The notes: generated from the letters alone by a model not told the origin. A stretch of DNA of 64,000 nt from Paracoccaceae bacterium (GCA_022763485.1 JALEGX010000095.1:40130-104129), one strand, 5' to 3'; positions 9,719-17,591 are shown, counted from the first letter of the stretch. A program made the numbers and translations.

Positions 9719-9979
9719 ATGCTTGTTACCAATATCGAGATTTCTCACTACTCTTACGATGCGCTGGCAGCGCGGCATCGGGCAAATGTGGCGATGACCA
9801 TGCAGGACAAGGTCGTCAACATGTTCTGCCAGCTGGACCTGCCGATGGGCGAGGCACAGCGCACGCGCAACCTGGCGTTTATCGGCGAGGCAACCCGCCA
9901 GCTGCGCCGGATGCCCGAATTTCGCTCGGGCAAGCAGGAACTGCGGTTTTCCGAAGCCCTGCTGCCGCAATACGCATAA
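9719..9979 (+). CDS. Small hypothetical protein
   Basis: An 86-aa soluble protein with no family I recognise. It begins MLVTNIEISHYSYDALAARH, has a basic, helix-prone middle (RTRNLAFIGEATRQLRRMPEF) and no membrane segment. The ATG at 9719 follows GTGGAGGCAGCC, a good ribosome-binding site. It is divergent from clpB and ends before a terminator-like hairpin. A much longer open frame that includes it is only the antisense shadow of clpB. Confidence 0.65.
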   Translation: MLVTNIEISHYSYDALAARHRANVAMTMQDKVVNMFCQLDLPMGEAQRTRNLAFIGEATRQLRRMPEFRSGKQELRFSEALLPQYA

Positions 9980-10033
9980 GGCCGTTTTCGACCGGTACAC
10001 ACGGGTCAACCGGTCAGGCTGATCAGAAGTTTC

Positions 10034-10059
10034 AAAAGGGGGGTGGTCGCTCCCCTTTT
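10034..10059 (+). terminator. Terminator-like hairpin after the small hypothetical gene
   Basis: AAAAGGGG (10034-10041) pairs with CCCCTTTT (10052-10059) around a 10-base loop, giving an 8-bp stem that ends in T4. A second dyad (GACCGG at 9990, CCGGTC at 10010) lies just upstream. Confidence 0.5.
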
Positions 10060-10115
10060 CCCCGGATGGATTGCGGTCTAAAGAAACCCAACGCAGCCCA
10101 GCCCGGAGTTTCCCC

Positions 10116-10811
10116 ATGTCCGATGAACGTCTCATTGTCGCCCTTGATGTCCCCAACGCGCTTGCAGGGTTGAACCTTGCGGAAAAGCTGGGTGACACGG
10201 TGTCCTTCTACAAAATCGGTCTGGGCATGCTGACCGGCGGTGGTCTCGCGCTGGCCAATGAGCTGAAGCAGGATCACGGCAAGCGCATCTTTCTGGACAT
10301 GAAGCTGTTCGACATTGGCGCGACCGTCGAAAACGCCGTACGCGGTCTGGCGCAGTTCGATCTGGATTTCCTGACCGTTCATGGCGATCCCCATGTTGTG
10401 CGGGCCGCCAAGCAGGGGGCTGCGGGCAGTGACCTGAAAATCCTGGCCGTAACCATTCTGACGTCGCTGGACCGTCAGGATCTGGACGCGTCGCTGATCA
10501 AACCGGGCCAGGTCAGCGATCTAGTACAAGAGCGGGCAGGGCTTGCATTTGATGCCGGCGCAGATGGCGTGATTGCCAGCCCGCAGGAAGCATCCCTGAT
10601 CCGAGGCCTGTCGGAATCCGACGGAAAACTGATCGTGACACCGGGTGTGCGCCCGGCCGGGGCCGCTTTGGGAGACCAGAAACGAGTCGCAACGCCGCAA
10701 AAAGCAATAGCGGACGGTGCAGATTTTATCGTGGTCGGCCGCCCGATCTGGCAGGCAGAGAACCCGAAAGCGGCGGCACAGGCCATCCAGGACGAACTTA
10801 AGTCCGTGTGA
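10116..10811 (+). CDS. pyrF: Orotidine 5'-phosphate decarboxylase
   Basis: A 231-aa TIM-barrel enzyme that converts OMP to UMP, the last step of pyrimidine synthesis. The N-terminus ERLIVALDVPN holds the first active-site Asp. The catalytic tetrad region reads FLDMKLFDIGATVENAV (the Lys-Asp pair), and the phosphate-binding end reads VTPGVRPAG with FIVVGRPI. The length is normal for the family. The ATG at 10116, after CGGAGTTTCCCC, gives the standard N-terminus; an upstream GTG would add 15 unrelated residues. It is apparently monocistronic. Confidence 0.95.
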   Translation: MSDERLIVALDVPNALAGLNLAEKLGDTVSFYKIGLGMLTGGGLALANELKQDHGKRIFLDMKLFDIGATVENAVRGLAQFDLDFLTVHGDPHVVRAAKQGAAGSDLKILAVTILTSLDRQDLDASLIKPGQVSDLVQERAGLAFDAGADGVIASPQEASLIRGLSESDGKLIVTPGVRPAGAALGDQKRVATPQKAIADGADFIVVGRPIWQAENPKAAAQAIQDELKSV

Positions 10812-10860
10812 TCGCTGGCAAACTTACCCTACGTAAGCCAATTCCGCGCCAAATTGCCTC

Positions 10861-10878
10861 TGTGCCTGCAAAGGCACA
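10861..10878 (+). other. Perfect 7-bp hairpin with GCAA tetraloop after pyrF
   Basis: TGTGCCT (10861-10867) pairs fully with AGGCACA (10872-10878) across the GNRA-type loop GCAA. No T-run follows, so it is either a weak or Rho-assisted end for pyrF or the 5' structure of the candidate RNA just downstream. Confidence 0.4.
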
Positions 10879-10939
10879 TTCGGAATATCACAATCATAGG
10901 TTGGGAAATCCCTGCTTTAGAATTTACCCAAAATAGGTG

Positions 10940-11025
10940 ATTCTGACGTAGAGACACTCCCCCAACGAACCATGTCTTCCTGAGGTTCGTTACCTCCCCC
11001 CGCTTTGCGGGGGGCCTTTCTTTGA
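10940..11025 (+). ncRNA. Candidate small RNA: stem-loop plus intrinsic terminator
   Basis: In the gap between pyrF and the Nudix gene, an 8-bp stem (AACGAACC at 10964-10971 with GGTTCGTT at 10984-10991) closes a 12-base loop reading ATGTCTTCCTGA. Five bases later comes a strong terminator. A stem-loop with a pyrimidine-rich loop followed by a terminator is a common trans-acting sRNA shape. No open frame of useful length is present. The 5' end is a guess, since no convincing promoter was found. Confidence 0.45.
10996..11024 (+). terminator. Strong intrinsic terminator
   Basis: CCCCCCGC (10996-11003), loop TTT, GCGGGGGG (11007-11014), then CCTTTCTTTG. The perfect 8-bp GC stem with a T-rich tail ends plus-strand transcription (pyrF or the candidate small RNA) before the convergent Nudix gene. 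Confidence 0.7.
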
Positions 11026-11044
11026 AAGGTCAGGTTGTAAGATC

Positions 11045-11482
11045 TCAGGCGATTTTCCGAAATCCTCCTGCTGCCGGCCCTTCCGGGTCAAGGTAATCGC
11101 GCAACCGTTGGGCGAAATGTGGTACGGCCAGCGCATCCGACATATAGTCCTCGGCCGACATCAACCGCCATTCCTGCCCTTCTTGTCCCAGTCGAATATC
11201 CTGTGCCAACGCCGCGGGCATATGCGCCACGAAGAACCAGACCATGCCGCGCACCGGGCGTAGATAGGACATGCTCCAGACCAGATCGCTTGGGCTCAGC
11301 AGTAGCCCAAGTTCTTCGTGCGTTTCCCGCAGCGCGCAATCAACGGGACTCTCATCCCCCTCGCGGCCGCCGCCAGGCAGATCCCAATGCCCGGGATAGG
11401 GGATGTCGGGCTTATCATCACGACGAATGACAACCAGATCTGCACCTATGAACAGGGCCAGTTTTGCGCCAGAAAAATCCAT
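11045..11482 (-). CDS. Nudix hydrolase
   Basis: A 145-aa cytoplasmic Nudix-fold phosphohydrolase, probably acting on nucleoside diphosphate-type substrates. The Nudix box is complete (residues 38-60): a Gly, then Glu six residues on, and RETHEELGL with the metal-binding Glu residues. The remaining sequence does not fix the substrate. The ATG at 11482 gives the shorter form; an in-frame GTG at 11500 is possible, and neither has a clear ribosome-binding site. It is divergent from dinB, 103 bases away. Confidence 0.85.
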   Translation of the reverse strand: MDFSGAKLALFIGADLVVIRRDDKPDIPYPGHWDLPGGGREGDESPVDCALRETHEELGLLLSPSDLVWSMSYLRPVRGMVWFFVAHMPAALAQDIRLGQEGQEWRLMSAEDYMSDALAVPHFAQRLRDYLDPEGPAAGGFRKIA

Positions 11483-11585
11483 CACCAATGCCAACGTCAC
11501 CGTTCGGGGTTTCCACAGAAGTATTCTGGCACGCTACTGTGACAAGACTTTGCACGTAACCTATTCTTTGGGATAAGGGGCACCC

Positions 11586-12839
11586 ATGCCTGCCTTTTGC
11601 CGAGATTGCCTGACCGAACAGCCACCGCGACGCCGGTGTGCTCAATGTGGCAGCCCTCGCATGATTGCGCACGACGAATTGTTCGACCTGTCCATCGCCC
11701 ATATGGACTGCGATGCCTTCTACGCCAGCGTGGAAAAACGCGATAATCCTGAGTTGGCGGACAAACCCGTCATCATCGGGGGCGGTCAGCGGGGCGTTGT
11801 CTCGACCGCATGCTATGTCGCACGTATCCGCGGCGTCCGCTCGGCAATGCCCATGTTTCAGGCCCGAAAGCTCTGTCCGGACGCGGTGATCATCAAACCC
11901 CGAATGGAAGTCTATGTCGCCGTCAGCCGGCAAATTCGCGCCATGATGGAGGAGCTGACCCCCGCGATCGAGCCTCTGTCGCTGGACGAGGCCTTTCTGG
12001 ATCTCACCGGCACTGCCAAGCTGCACGGCCATCCACCGGCGGTGATGATGGCGCGTCTGGTCAAACGTATGAAAGACGAACTGGGTGTCACCGGATCCAT
12101 TGGCCTGTCACACAACAAATTTCTGGCCAAGGTGGCCTCGGACCTGGAAAAGCCCAGGGGGTTTTCCGTTATTGGCGCAGCTGAAACGGCGGACTTCCTT
12201 GCCGACAAGCCTGTTCGGTTGATCTGGGGCATCGGACCCTCGACTCAAGAATCGCTTGAGAAGGCCGGGATCCGCAGCTTCACCGACCTACTTCGCTGGG
12301 AACGGCGGGACCTTGGGGCGCGATTTGGCGCCACCGGGGATCGCCTCTGGCATCTGGCGCGCGGGATGGACCGGCGCCGTGTCTCGGCACATGCACCGGT
12401 CAAATCCATCTCGAATGAGACGACATTCTTCGAGGACACCGGCAATCTGGAGGTGCTGGACGGGCATTTGTGGCGACTGGCGGTCAACGTATCGGACCGT
12501 GCAAAAGCCCGGCAGTTGGCCGGGCGAGTGGTGACGCTGAAGCTCAAACGCGCCAATCATTCGACGCTGACCAGACGGCTGGCCTTGCGCGACGCGACCC
12601 AGATGGCTGACACGATCTACCGGACCGCGCGGGGTCTTTTGGACCACGCCGTGCACGAAGGCCCCTTCCGGTTGCTCGGCTGCGGGATTTCAGAATTGGT
12701 ACCGGAAGACCAGGCAGACCTTTCTGGTGATCTTTTGGACCCGGACGCGGTTCGACGGTCACGCGCAGAGCGGGCGACCGACAATATCCGGGCCCGCTTT
12801 GGCAAGGATGCCATCAAGAAAGGGCGATCGTTCCGCTAA
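11586..12839 (+). CDS. dinB: DNA polymerase IV with N-terminal Cys4 motif
   Basis: A 417-aa Y-family translesion polymerase. The catalytic acidic residues are in AHMDCDAFYASVE (D41) and LSLDEAFLDL (D134, E135); the HhH region (IWGIGPSTQESLEKAGI) and little-finger domain follow. Before the palm is an extension with two CxxC pairs (C5/C8 and C18/C21), a likely zinc knuckle that E. coli DinB lacks. The start is supported by AAGGGG upstream of the ATG at 11586. No alphaproteobacterial SOS box (GTTC-N7-GTTC) was seen in the promoter gap. Confidence 0.93.
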   Translation: MPAFCRDCLTEQPPRRRCAQCGSPRMIAHDELFDLSIAHMDCDAFYASVEKRDNPELADKPVIIGGGQRGVVSTACYVARIRGVRSAMPMFQARKLCPDAVIIKPRMEVYVAVSRQIRAMMEELTPAIEPLSLDEAFLDLTGTAKLHGHPPAVMMARLVKRMKDELGVTGSIGLSHNKFLAKVASDLEKPRGFSVIGAAETADFLADKPVRLIWGIGPSTQESLEKAGIRSFTDLLRWERRDLGARFGATGDRLWHLARGMDRRRVSAHAPVKSISNETTFFEDTGNLEVLDGHLWRLAVNVSDRAKARQLAGRVVTLKLKRANHSTLTRRLALRDATQMADTIYRTARGLLDHAVHEGPFRLLGCGISELVPEDQADLSGDLLDPDAVRRSRAERATDNIRARFGKDAIKKGRSFR

Positions 12840-12857
12840 GAATCGTCAGACGCCGGG

Positions 12858-13718
12858 TCACTCTGCTGCGCAAGGCAAACGGTCTGCCCCATAGCTGGCA
12901 ATTTCATCCGTGACGTCGTTCAGGATCTCCCGAATCGCATTAAAGTTTCCGTTCCGCTCCACCCGGCGTTCGTCCATGTAGAGCGAGCGGTTGATTTCGA
13001 CCTGAACCGCATGTTGCCGCCGCGACGGGCGACCGTAGGCTTGCGTGATATAGGCCCCTGCAAACGGGGAATTGCGCACCACGCGCAGGCCGGCCCGGCG
13101 AAAGGCCCCTTCGATATGTTCGACAACCTCTTCCGCAGCGGACGCGCCGAATCTGTCGCCCAACACCACATCCGGCTTCGCCCCGGATCGACCCGATGCC
13201 GCCTCGATCGCTTCATGCGGCATGGAGTGGCAATCCACCAGAATCGCCTGTCCGAAGGTCTCGCGCGCATCAGCCAACAGATCAGACAGCGCCTGATGAT
13301 AGGGGCGCCAATAGGTTTCGATTCGCCAATGCGCCTCTGCCAGAGGCAGCTTGCCGCGATAAATGGCCCGGCCATTTGCCACCACCCGGGGAATCACGCC
13401 CAGGCCTGATGCGACTCGGGGATTGTGCCCCTGCTTTTTGACCCCTTCGATCAGTGCCGGATCCAGCTCATCGGAGGACCTGTTGAGATCGACATAAGCC
13501 CGCGGCATACGAGCCTTCAGGAAGGGCACACCACAGGCAGGCGCGGCTGAATAGAGCTCATCCACGAAGGCATCTTCCGAGGAGCGGATCTGATCATCTG
13601 CCAAAATCGTCTTGTTTTTAAAGGAATCAGGGTAATATGCGCCGCTATGAGGCGACGCGAACACAACACCGGACCGCAGGCGGTCGGGCAAATCGATATC
13701 AAAAGCAGCCTGTTTCAT
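12858..13718 (-). CDS. N-formylglutamate amidohydrolase family protein
   Basis: A 286-aa zinc-dependent amidohydrolase fold. Landmarks are VVFASPHSGAYYP at the N-terminus, SSEDAFVDELY, PRAYVDLNR, and ILVDCHSMPHEA near residue 160, which carries likely metal ligands. Classical members hydrolyse N-formyl-L-glutamate at the end of histidine degradation, but no hut gene is nearby, so the substrate is open. It is divergent from the tRNA-Val promoter; the ATG at 13718 follows AAGGAGAACCG. Confidence 0.85.
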   Translation of the reverse strand: MKQAAFDIDLPDRLRSGVVFASPHSGAYYPDSFKNKTILADDQIRSSEDAFVDELYSAAPACGVPFLKARMPRAYVDLNRSSDELDPALIEGVKKQGHNPRVASGLGVIPRVVANGRAIYRGKLPLAEAHWRIETYWRPYHQALSDLLADARETFGQAILVDCHSMPHEAIEAASGRSGAKPDVVLGDRFGASAAEEVVEHIEGAFRRAGLRVVRNSPFAGAYITQAYGRPSRRQHAVQVEINRSLYMDERRVERNGNFNAIREILNDVTDEIASYGADRLPCAAE

Positions 13719-13771
13719 CGGTTCTCCTTATGAGGAAATGATAGCCCGGAAATATCTTTTACCAAAAGCCC

Positions 13772-13800
13772 TTGAACACCTCGCCACAACGTTTTATAGA
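13772..13800 (+). promoter_or_regulatory. Strong sigma-70 promoter of tRNA-Val
   Basis: TTGAAC (13772-13777), exactly 17 bases, then TATAGA (13795-13800). Both hexamers are near consensus. The expected start near 13807 leaves a leader of about 60 bases before the tRNA, containing two GC hairpins: GGCGCGGA/TCCGCGCC at 13811-13828 and CCCCTT/AAGGGG at 13827-13844. They share two bases, so full forms exclude each other. Confidence 0.75.
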
Positions 13801-13867
13801 CCCCTCCACCGGCGCGGATTTCCGCGCCCCTTTCGATTAAGGGGCAGGATGAAACGCAGGCCAGAGT

Positions 13868-13942
13868 GGGCGATTAGCTCAGCGGTAGAGCACTTCGTTG
13901 ACATCGAAGGGGTCACAAGTTCGATCCTTGTATCGCCCACCA
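13868..13942 (+). tRNA. tRNA-Val (anticodon GAC)
   Basis: A complete cloverleaf of 75 bases including encoded CCA. The acceptor GGGCGAT (13868) pairs with ATCGCCC; the D-arm is GCTC/GAGC, the anticodon arm CTTCG/CGAAG with loop TTGACAT, and the T-arm ACAAG/CTTGT with loop TTCGATC. The anticodon GAC (13900-13902) reads GUC and GUU valine codons. It sits between its own strong promoter and rpmJ. Confidence 0.97.
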
Positions 13943-14021
13943 TTCATTCACTGTCTCGGGTTTTCCGGGACACCCGCAACAACAAGGCGCAGGCCCGCGC
14001 CGCAGGAACTGGAGATAGGCC

Positions 14022-14147
14022 ATGAAGGTCAAGAACTCGCTCCGCTCGCTGAAGAACCGGCACCGTGATTGCCGGGTCGTGCGTCGCAAAGGCCGCGTTT
14101 ACGTGATCAACAAAACGCAGCGCAAGTTCAAAGCTCGCCAGGGCTAA
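14022..14147 (+). CDS. rpmJ: 50S ribosomal protein L36
   Basis: A 41-aa basic ribosomal protein of the large subunit ([20 protein letters not shown] at the start, then a Lys/Arg-rich tail ending KARQG). At 41 residues it matches the longer alphaproteobacterial L36 form, which lacks the full zinc-binding Cys/His set; only one Cys is present. GGAG lies 8 bases before the ATG. It is 79 bases behind tRNA-Val on the same strand and ends before a strong terminator, so the two may share a transcript. Confidence 0.93.
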   Translation: MKVKNSLRSLKNRHRDCRVVRRKGRVYVINKTQRKFKARQG

Positions 14148-14168
14148 GAACCTCTGTATAGCATTCTA

Positions 14169-14199
14169 AAAACCGCGCTTTCGAGCGCGGTTTTTTTTT
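14169..14199 (+). terminator. Intrinsic terminator of rpmJ
   Basis: An 11-bp stem: AAAACCGCGCT (14169-14179), loop TTCG, AGCGCGGTTTT (14184-14194), with the T-run continuing to 14199. A textbook Rho-independent terminator. Confidence 0.9.
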
Positions 14200-14290
14200 G
14201 CCCATCCGTCAACTCCTCTTTGTCCGCAGCGGGAATTAGGGCGCGCCAGCTCTGTTTGCTCAATGGCTCGACGGCGGGTTCATAATTTTT

Positions 14291-14338
14291 CTGATAGTAT
14301 TTGTCGGAAATCAATTGCATTCCTGACAAAAACACTAT
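14291..14338 (+). promoter_or_regulatory. Interrupted dyad upstream of fbpA (candidate iron operator)
   Basis: TTTGTC-GGAA (14300-14309) is mirrored by TTCC-T-GACAAA (14320-14330) around a CAATTG centre, and the symmetry extends to ATAGT (14294) and ACTAT (14334). It lies about 85-130 bases before the ferric-iron binding-protein gene, where a repressor would act. A related string, TCGACTATTTTGGTCAG, lies upstream of the fbpB-like permease (19308-19324). Assignment to an iron regulator is inference. Confidence 0.4.
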
Positions 14339-14421
14339 TTGGATACGGCAACTCGGTTACACACATGGGTACAGACGGGTTTCCCTGCCCGATTGCCCGA
14401 ATCACAGGATGGACAAAGACC

Positions 14422-15438
14422 ATGACCAGAATGTCGACCAGCTTCGCTGCACTGCTGACTGCAACCCTTGCGACCAGCGCGTTCGCTGAAGGCGAAGTGA
14501 ACATCTATTCGTCGCGCCACTACGACACGGACGAAAGCCTCTACACCGAATTTGAAGAGGCCACCGGCATCACCATCAACCGCATCGAAGGCAAAGCAGA
14601 CGAGCTGATCGCGCGCATGAACGCTGAAGGCGCCAACTCTCCGGCGGACATCCTGTTGACCGTGGACACCTCGCGTCTGGCACGTGCAAAGAACGCAGGC
14701 ATCCTGCAAGCCATCGACAGCGATATCCTGGAAGCCCGTATTCCGGCCAACCTGCAGGACGAAGACAACCAGTGGTATGGCTTCTCGCAACGCGCGCGCA
14801 TCATCTTCTTTGACAAAGCCAAGGTACAGAACCCGCCGGCGACCTATCTGGAACTGGCAGACCCGGCCTATGCCGGCAAGGTTTGCATCCGCTCGTCCAG
14901 CAACACCTACAACCAGACCCTGCTGGCGTCGATCGTGACCCACCACGGTGAAGAAGCAGCCAAGAGCTGGGCCGCCGGCATTGTTGACAACATGGCGCGC
15001 CCGCCGCAGGGCGGTGATACCGATCAGCTGCGCGGCATCGTCTCCGGCGAGTGTGAAATCGCCGTATCGAACTCCTACTACTTCGCTCGGGCGCTGCGTA
15101 AAAACGTGAAGGGCCTGTCCGATGACATCGAAAAAGTTGGCATCCAGTTCCCGTCTCAGGACACCGTTGGCGCACATATGAACCTGTCCGGTGCCGGTGT
15201 TGCTGCGCACGCGCCGAACAAGGAAAACGCGATCAAGTTCCTGGAATACCTCGCCAGCGAGCGCGCGCAGGGTTACTTCTCGGCCGGTAATGACGAATAC
15301 CCGTCAGTCGAAGGTGTGGAGCTGGCCGAAAGCGTTGCCGCCCTGGGTGATTTCAAAGCCGACACCGTTAACCTCTCGGTCGTAGCCAAGAACATCCCCG
15401 TGGCCCAGAAGATCTTCAACGAAGTTGGTTGGAAATAA
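14422..15438 (+). CDS. fbpA: Ferric-iron ABC transporter, periplasmic binding protein
   Basis: A 338-aa periplasmic iron-binding protein of the FbpA/FutA class. It has a signal peptide (about residues 1-23, ending AFA), then VNIYSSRHYDTDESLY. Tyr-rich segments (WYGFSQRARIIFFDK and SNSYYFARAL) supply the probable Fe(III) ligands, including the paired tyrosines seen in the family. The ATG at 14422 was chosen because it begins the signal peptide. No permease follows it; an fbpB-type permease lies 2.2 kb away on the other strand. A terminator follows. Confidence 0.9.
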   Translation: MTRMSTSFAALLTATLATSAFAEGEVNIYSSRHYDTDESLYTEFEEATGITINRIEGKADELIARMNAEGANSPADILLTVDTSRLARAKNAGILQAIDSDILEARIPANLQDEDNQWYGFSQRARIIFFDKAKVQNPPATYLELADPAYAGKVCIRSSSNTYNQTLLASIVTHHGEEAAKSWAAGIVDNMARPPQGGDTDQLRGIVSGECEIAVSNSYYFARALRKNVKGLSDDIEKVGIQFPSQDTVGAHMNLSGAGVAAHAPNKENAIKFLEYLASERAQGYFSAGNDEYPSVEGVELAESVAALGDFKADTVNLSVVAKNIPVAQKIFNEVGWK

Positions 15439-15470
15439 GTACGCGGGCATTTCCGCTCAATAATTGGTCA

Positions 15471-15497
15471 AAGGCGCAGAGTTTTCTGCGCCTTTTT
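15471..15497 (+). terminator. Intrinsic terminator of fbpA
   Basis: AAGGCGCAGA (15471-15480), loop GTTT, TCTGCGCC (15485-15492), then TTTTT. A 10-bp stem, counting the A/T pairs, with a clear T-run. Confidence 0.85.
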
Positions 15498-15571
15498 CCG
15501 TTTTCCCTTGTCGAATCCCTTCTCTACGCTCCAAGTTCATCCCGTATATGTGAATTTTTCCCATTTTAAGG

Positions 15572-16129
15572 ATGAACGCCGTGCCCACCGTAACCTCCAG
15601 ATTGGCGACCCATCTGCACACGCTCCGGCTGGACCGTGGGTGGACCCTTGATCAGCTTGCCAAAACCAGTGGCGTCAGCCGTGGAACGCTGTCCCGGATC
15701 GAGCAGGGCGAGGTCAGCCCGACCACCGAAACCCTGGCCAAACTGAGCACCGCATTCGGCCTGGCGATGTCCCGGTTGCTGTCGCAGGTCGAAGACAGGT
15801 TCGACCCTGTCATCCGGCATGAGGACCAGAGCGTATGGCTGGACCCGGCAACGGGGTTTCGCCGCCGGGCGGTGTCCCCCCTTGCCCCCGGCCTGAATGC
15901 CGAGGTGCTGGCCTGCGAAATCCCACCGAACCAGATCCTGACCTATGGCGCCGCCCCGAAACCGGATCTGGAACATCATCTGATCCTGCAATCCGGCAGG
16001 CTAGAGCTGACGGTGGCGGATGAAAGCCATGACCTCGGCCCCGGTGATTGCCTGCGGTATGTGCTGACCTCTTCTTCACAGTTCAAAACCGGTCCCGAAG
16101 GGGCCCATTACCTTCTGGTGCTCCTATGA
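15572..16129 (+). CDS. XRE-family regulator with C-terminal cupin
   Basis: A 185-aa predicted DNA-binding regulator. The lambda-type HTH lies at residues 10-65 (LRLDRGWTLDQLAKTSGVSRGTLSRIEQGEVSPT); a linker leads to a cupin barrel (about 110-185, with HHLILQSGRLELTV and LGPGDCLRYVL) that may sense a small ligand. It overlaps the following acetyltransferase by 4 bases, so that gene is its probable partner or target. The ATG at 15572 abuts the AAGG; a GTG at 15581 is better spaced and could be the true start. Confidence 0.85.
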   Translation: MNAVPTVTSRLATHLHTLRLDRGWTLDQLAKTSGVSRGTLSRIEQGEVSPTTETLAKLSTAFGLAMSRLLSQVEDRFDPVIRHEDQSVWLDPATGFRRRAVSPLAPGLNAEVLACEIPPNQILTYGAAPKPDLEHHLILQSGRLELTVADESHDLGPGDCLRYVLTSSSQFKTGPEGAHYLLVLL

Positions 16130-16650
16130 GAATTGAAATCCTTTCGCCCGCTGACCTGTCCGCCGCCCTGCCTGACCTTTCAGAAATCCTGCACCAAACC
16201 GTGCACCACGGCGCAAGTGTTGGTTTCATCCTGCCGTTCGAGGTGTCGGATGCACAGGCGTTCTGGGCCGATCAGGTCTTTCCGGCCGTGGAACGCGGGG
16301 CGACCCAACTATTCGTGGCCCACGCCAACGATGGAATTGTCGGCACGGCCCAGCTTGGCCTGTCACTGCCATCGAACCAGAAACACCGGGCCGATGTGAT
16401 GAAGCTGCTGGTACACCCGAACGCACGGCGGCAGGGGATCGGGCGCCTACTGATGCAGGAGGTGTTGGATCGGGCTCGCACGCTGGGCAAGGACCTTCTG
16501 GTGCTGGATACCCGGTCCGGCGACCCGTCGCAAAGCCTGTACCAATCGCTGGGGTTCAAAGTCGCGGGCCAAATCCCCGGCTTCTGTCGCAACCCCAGGG
16601 ATCCCATCCTGGAGGCAACCACCTACATGTACAAAACCCTGGCCAGCTGA
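16126..16650 (+). CDS. GNAT-family N-acetyltransferase
   Basis: A 174-aa acyltransferase with the GNAT core: VGTAQLGLSL (strand 4), then the acetyl-CoA loop LLVHPNARRQGIGRLLMQEVL near residues 88-110, and LLVLDTRSGDPSQSLYQSLGF. The substrate is unknown. ATGA overlap with the upstream cupin regulator implies translational coupling, an arrangement often seen when the regulator senses the enzyme's substrate or product. Confidence 0.88.
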   Translation: MRIEILSPADLSAALPDLSEILHQTVHHGASVGFILPFEVSDAQAFWADQVFPAVERGATQLFVAHANDGIVGTAQLGLSLPSNQKHRADVMKLLVHPNARRQGIGRLLMQEVLDRARTLGKDLLVLDTRSGDPSQSLYQSLGFKVAGQIPGFCRNPRDPILEATTYMYKTLAS

Positions 16651-16727
16651 TTCCCGACGCTTGCGGATCCACTGCCATTCGAGGTACCGCTTTCCGGCAA
16701 TCGACGAAGCTCCGGGGAGGATACATC

Positions 16728-17591
16728 ATGTTGCGACTGCCTTTGACGGTAATCAGCGGCTATCTGGGCGCAGGGAAAACCACCCTGATCAATCGCCTGC
16801 TCTCGGAAGACCACGGTCTGAACCTGATGGTCATCGTCAATGATTTCGGCGCGATCAACATCGATGCTGATCTGATCGAACAGGCCGACGCCGACCAGAT
16901 TGCCCTGAGCAATGGCTGCGTCTGCTGTTCGATGGAAACCGATCTGACCAACGCGCTGCGCCGTGCGCTGCTCAGAACCCCGCGCCCCGACCACCTGATT
17001 ATCGAAGCCAGCGGCATCGCGGATCCGGCGTCCATCGCCAATATCGCGGCCAATGAGGCCGACCTCAGCAATGGCGGCATCGTCACCTTGGTGGATGCGC
17101 TGAACTTCCCCACGTTGATGGAAGACCCGCATCTGGCCCCGCATCTGAGCCAACAGGTGAAGTCCGCCGATCTGGTCCTGATAACCAAGGCCGAAGATGA
17201 CGATCCCGAGCTGACACAGCTGCTGCGGTCGCTTGGTGCCCGCACACCGACCCGACTGCCGGAAGAGAACAGGCTGGCGGATCTGGTGTTGGATCTTGTG
17301 GCCCTGCCCAAGGCCCGAACAGAGGTGAAACACCCGGGCTATGTGACCTGGCAGCACCAAAGCGATCTGGTGTTGGACCGGCGCGCCCTGGGCGACAAGC
17401 TGGAGCAACGCCCCGAAGGGATGTACCGCCTGAAGGGGTTCGTACAGACCAATGGCGGCAGCTATGAGCTGCATGTGGTTGGTCGTCAGGTCGAAGCCCG
17501 TCGCTGTGACGCGGACAAGACGGTGCTGGTTGGGCTTGGCCCCTCGGACCGGATCAGCCGCGAAGACATGGAAGCCTGGTGGACCGCGTAA
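16728..17591 (+). CDS. CobW/COG0523-family G3E GTPase
   Basis: A 287-aa cytoplasmic metallochaperone-type GTPase. The P-loop is GYLGAGKTTL (residues 11-20), the conserved metal-binding motif is GCVCC near residue 64, and the guanine-specificity motif ITKAED lies near residue 150. A short C-terminal CobW domain (about 190-285) follows. Members deliver zinc, cobalt or other metals to client enzymes; nothing here fixes the metal. GGGGAGG sits 9 bases before the ATG. Its stop lies inside a convergent hairpin shared with the iron permease gene. Confidence 0.88.
   Translation: MLRLPLTVISGYLGAGKTTLINRLLSEDHGLNLMVIVNDFGAINIDADLIEQADADQIALSNGCVCCSMETDLTNALRRALLRTPRPDHLIIEASGIADPASIANIAANEADLSNGGIVTLVDALNFPTLMEDPHLAPHLSQQVKSADLVLITKAEDDDPELTQLLRSLGARTPTRLPEENRLADLVLDLVALPKARTEVKHPGYVTWQHQSDLVLDRRALGDKLEQRPEGMYRLKGFVQTNGGSYELHVVGRQVEARRCDADKTVLVGLGPSDRISREDMEAWWTA

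Noticed and set aside
6878..9979. 1033-aa open frame on the plus strand across clpB
   Set aside because: It runs antisense to a fully conserved clpB gene, is rich in Gln/His/Arg as expected from reversed GC-biased codons, and has no recognisable domain. Only its last 86 codons (9719-9979) look like a real gene.
14144..14335. 63-codon minus-strand frame after rpmJ
   Set aside because: It overlaps the rpmJ stop and the intrinsic terminator, has no ribosome-binding site and no family resemblance.
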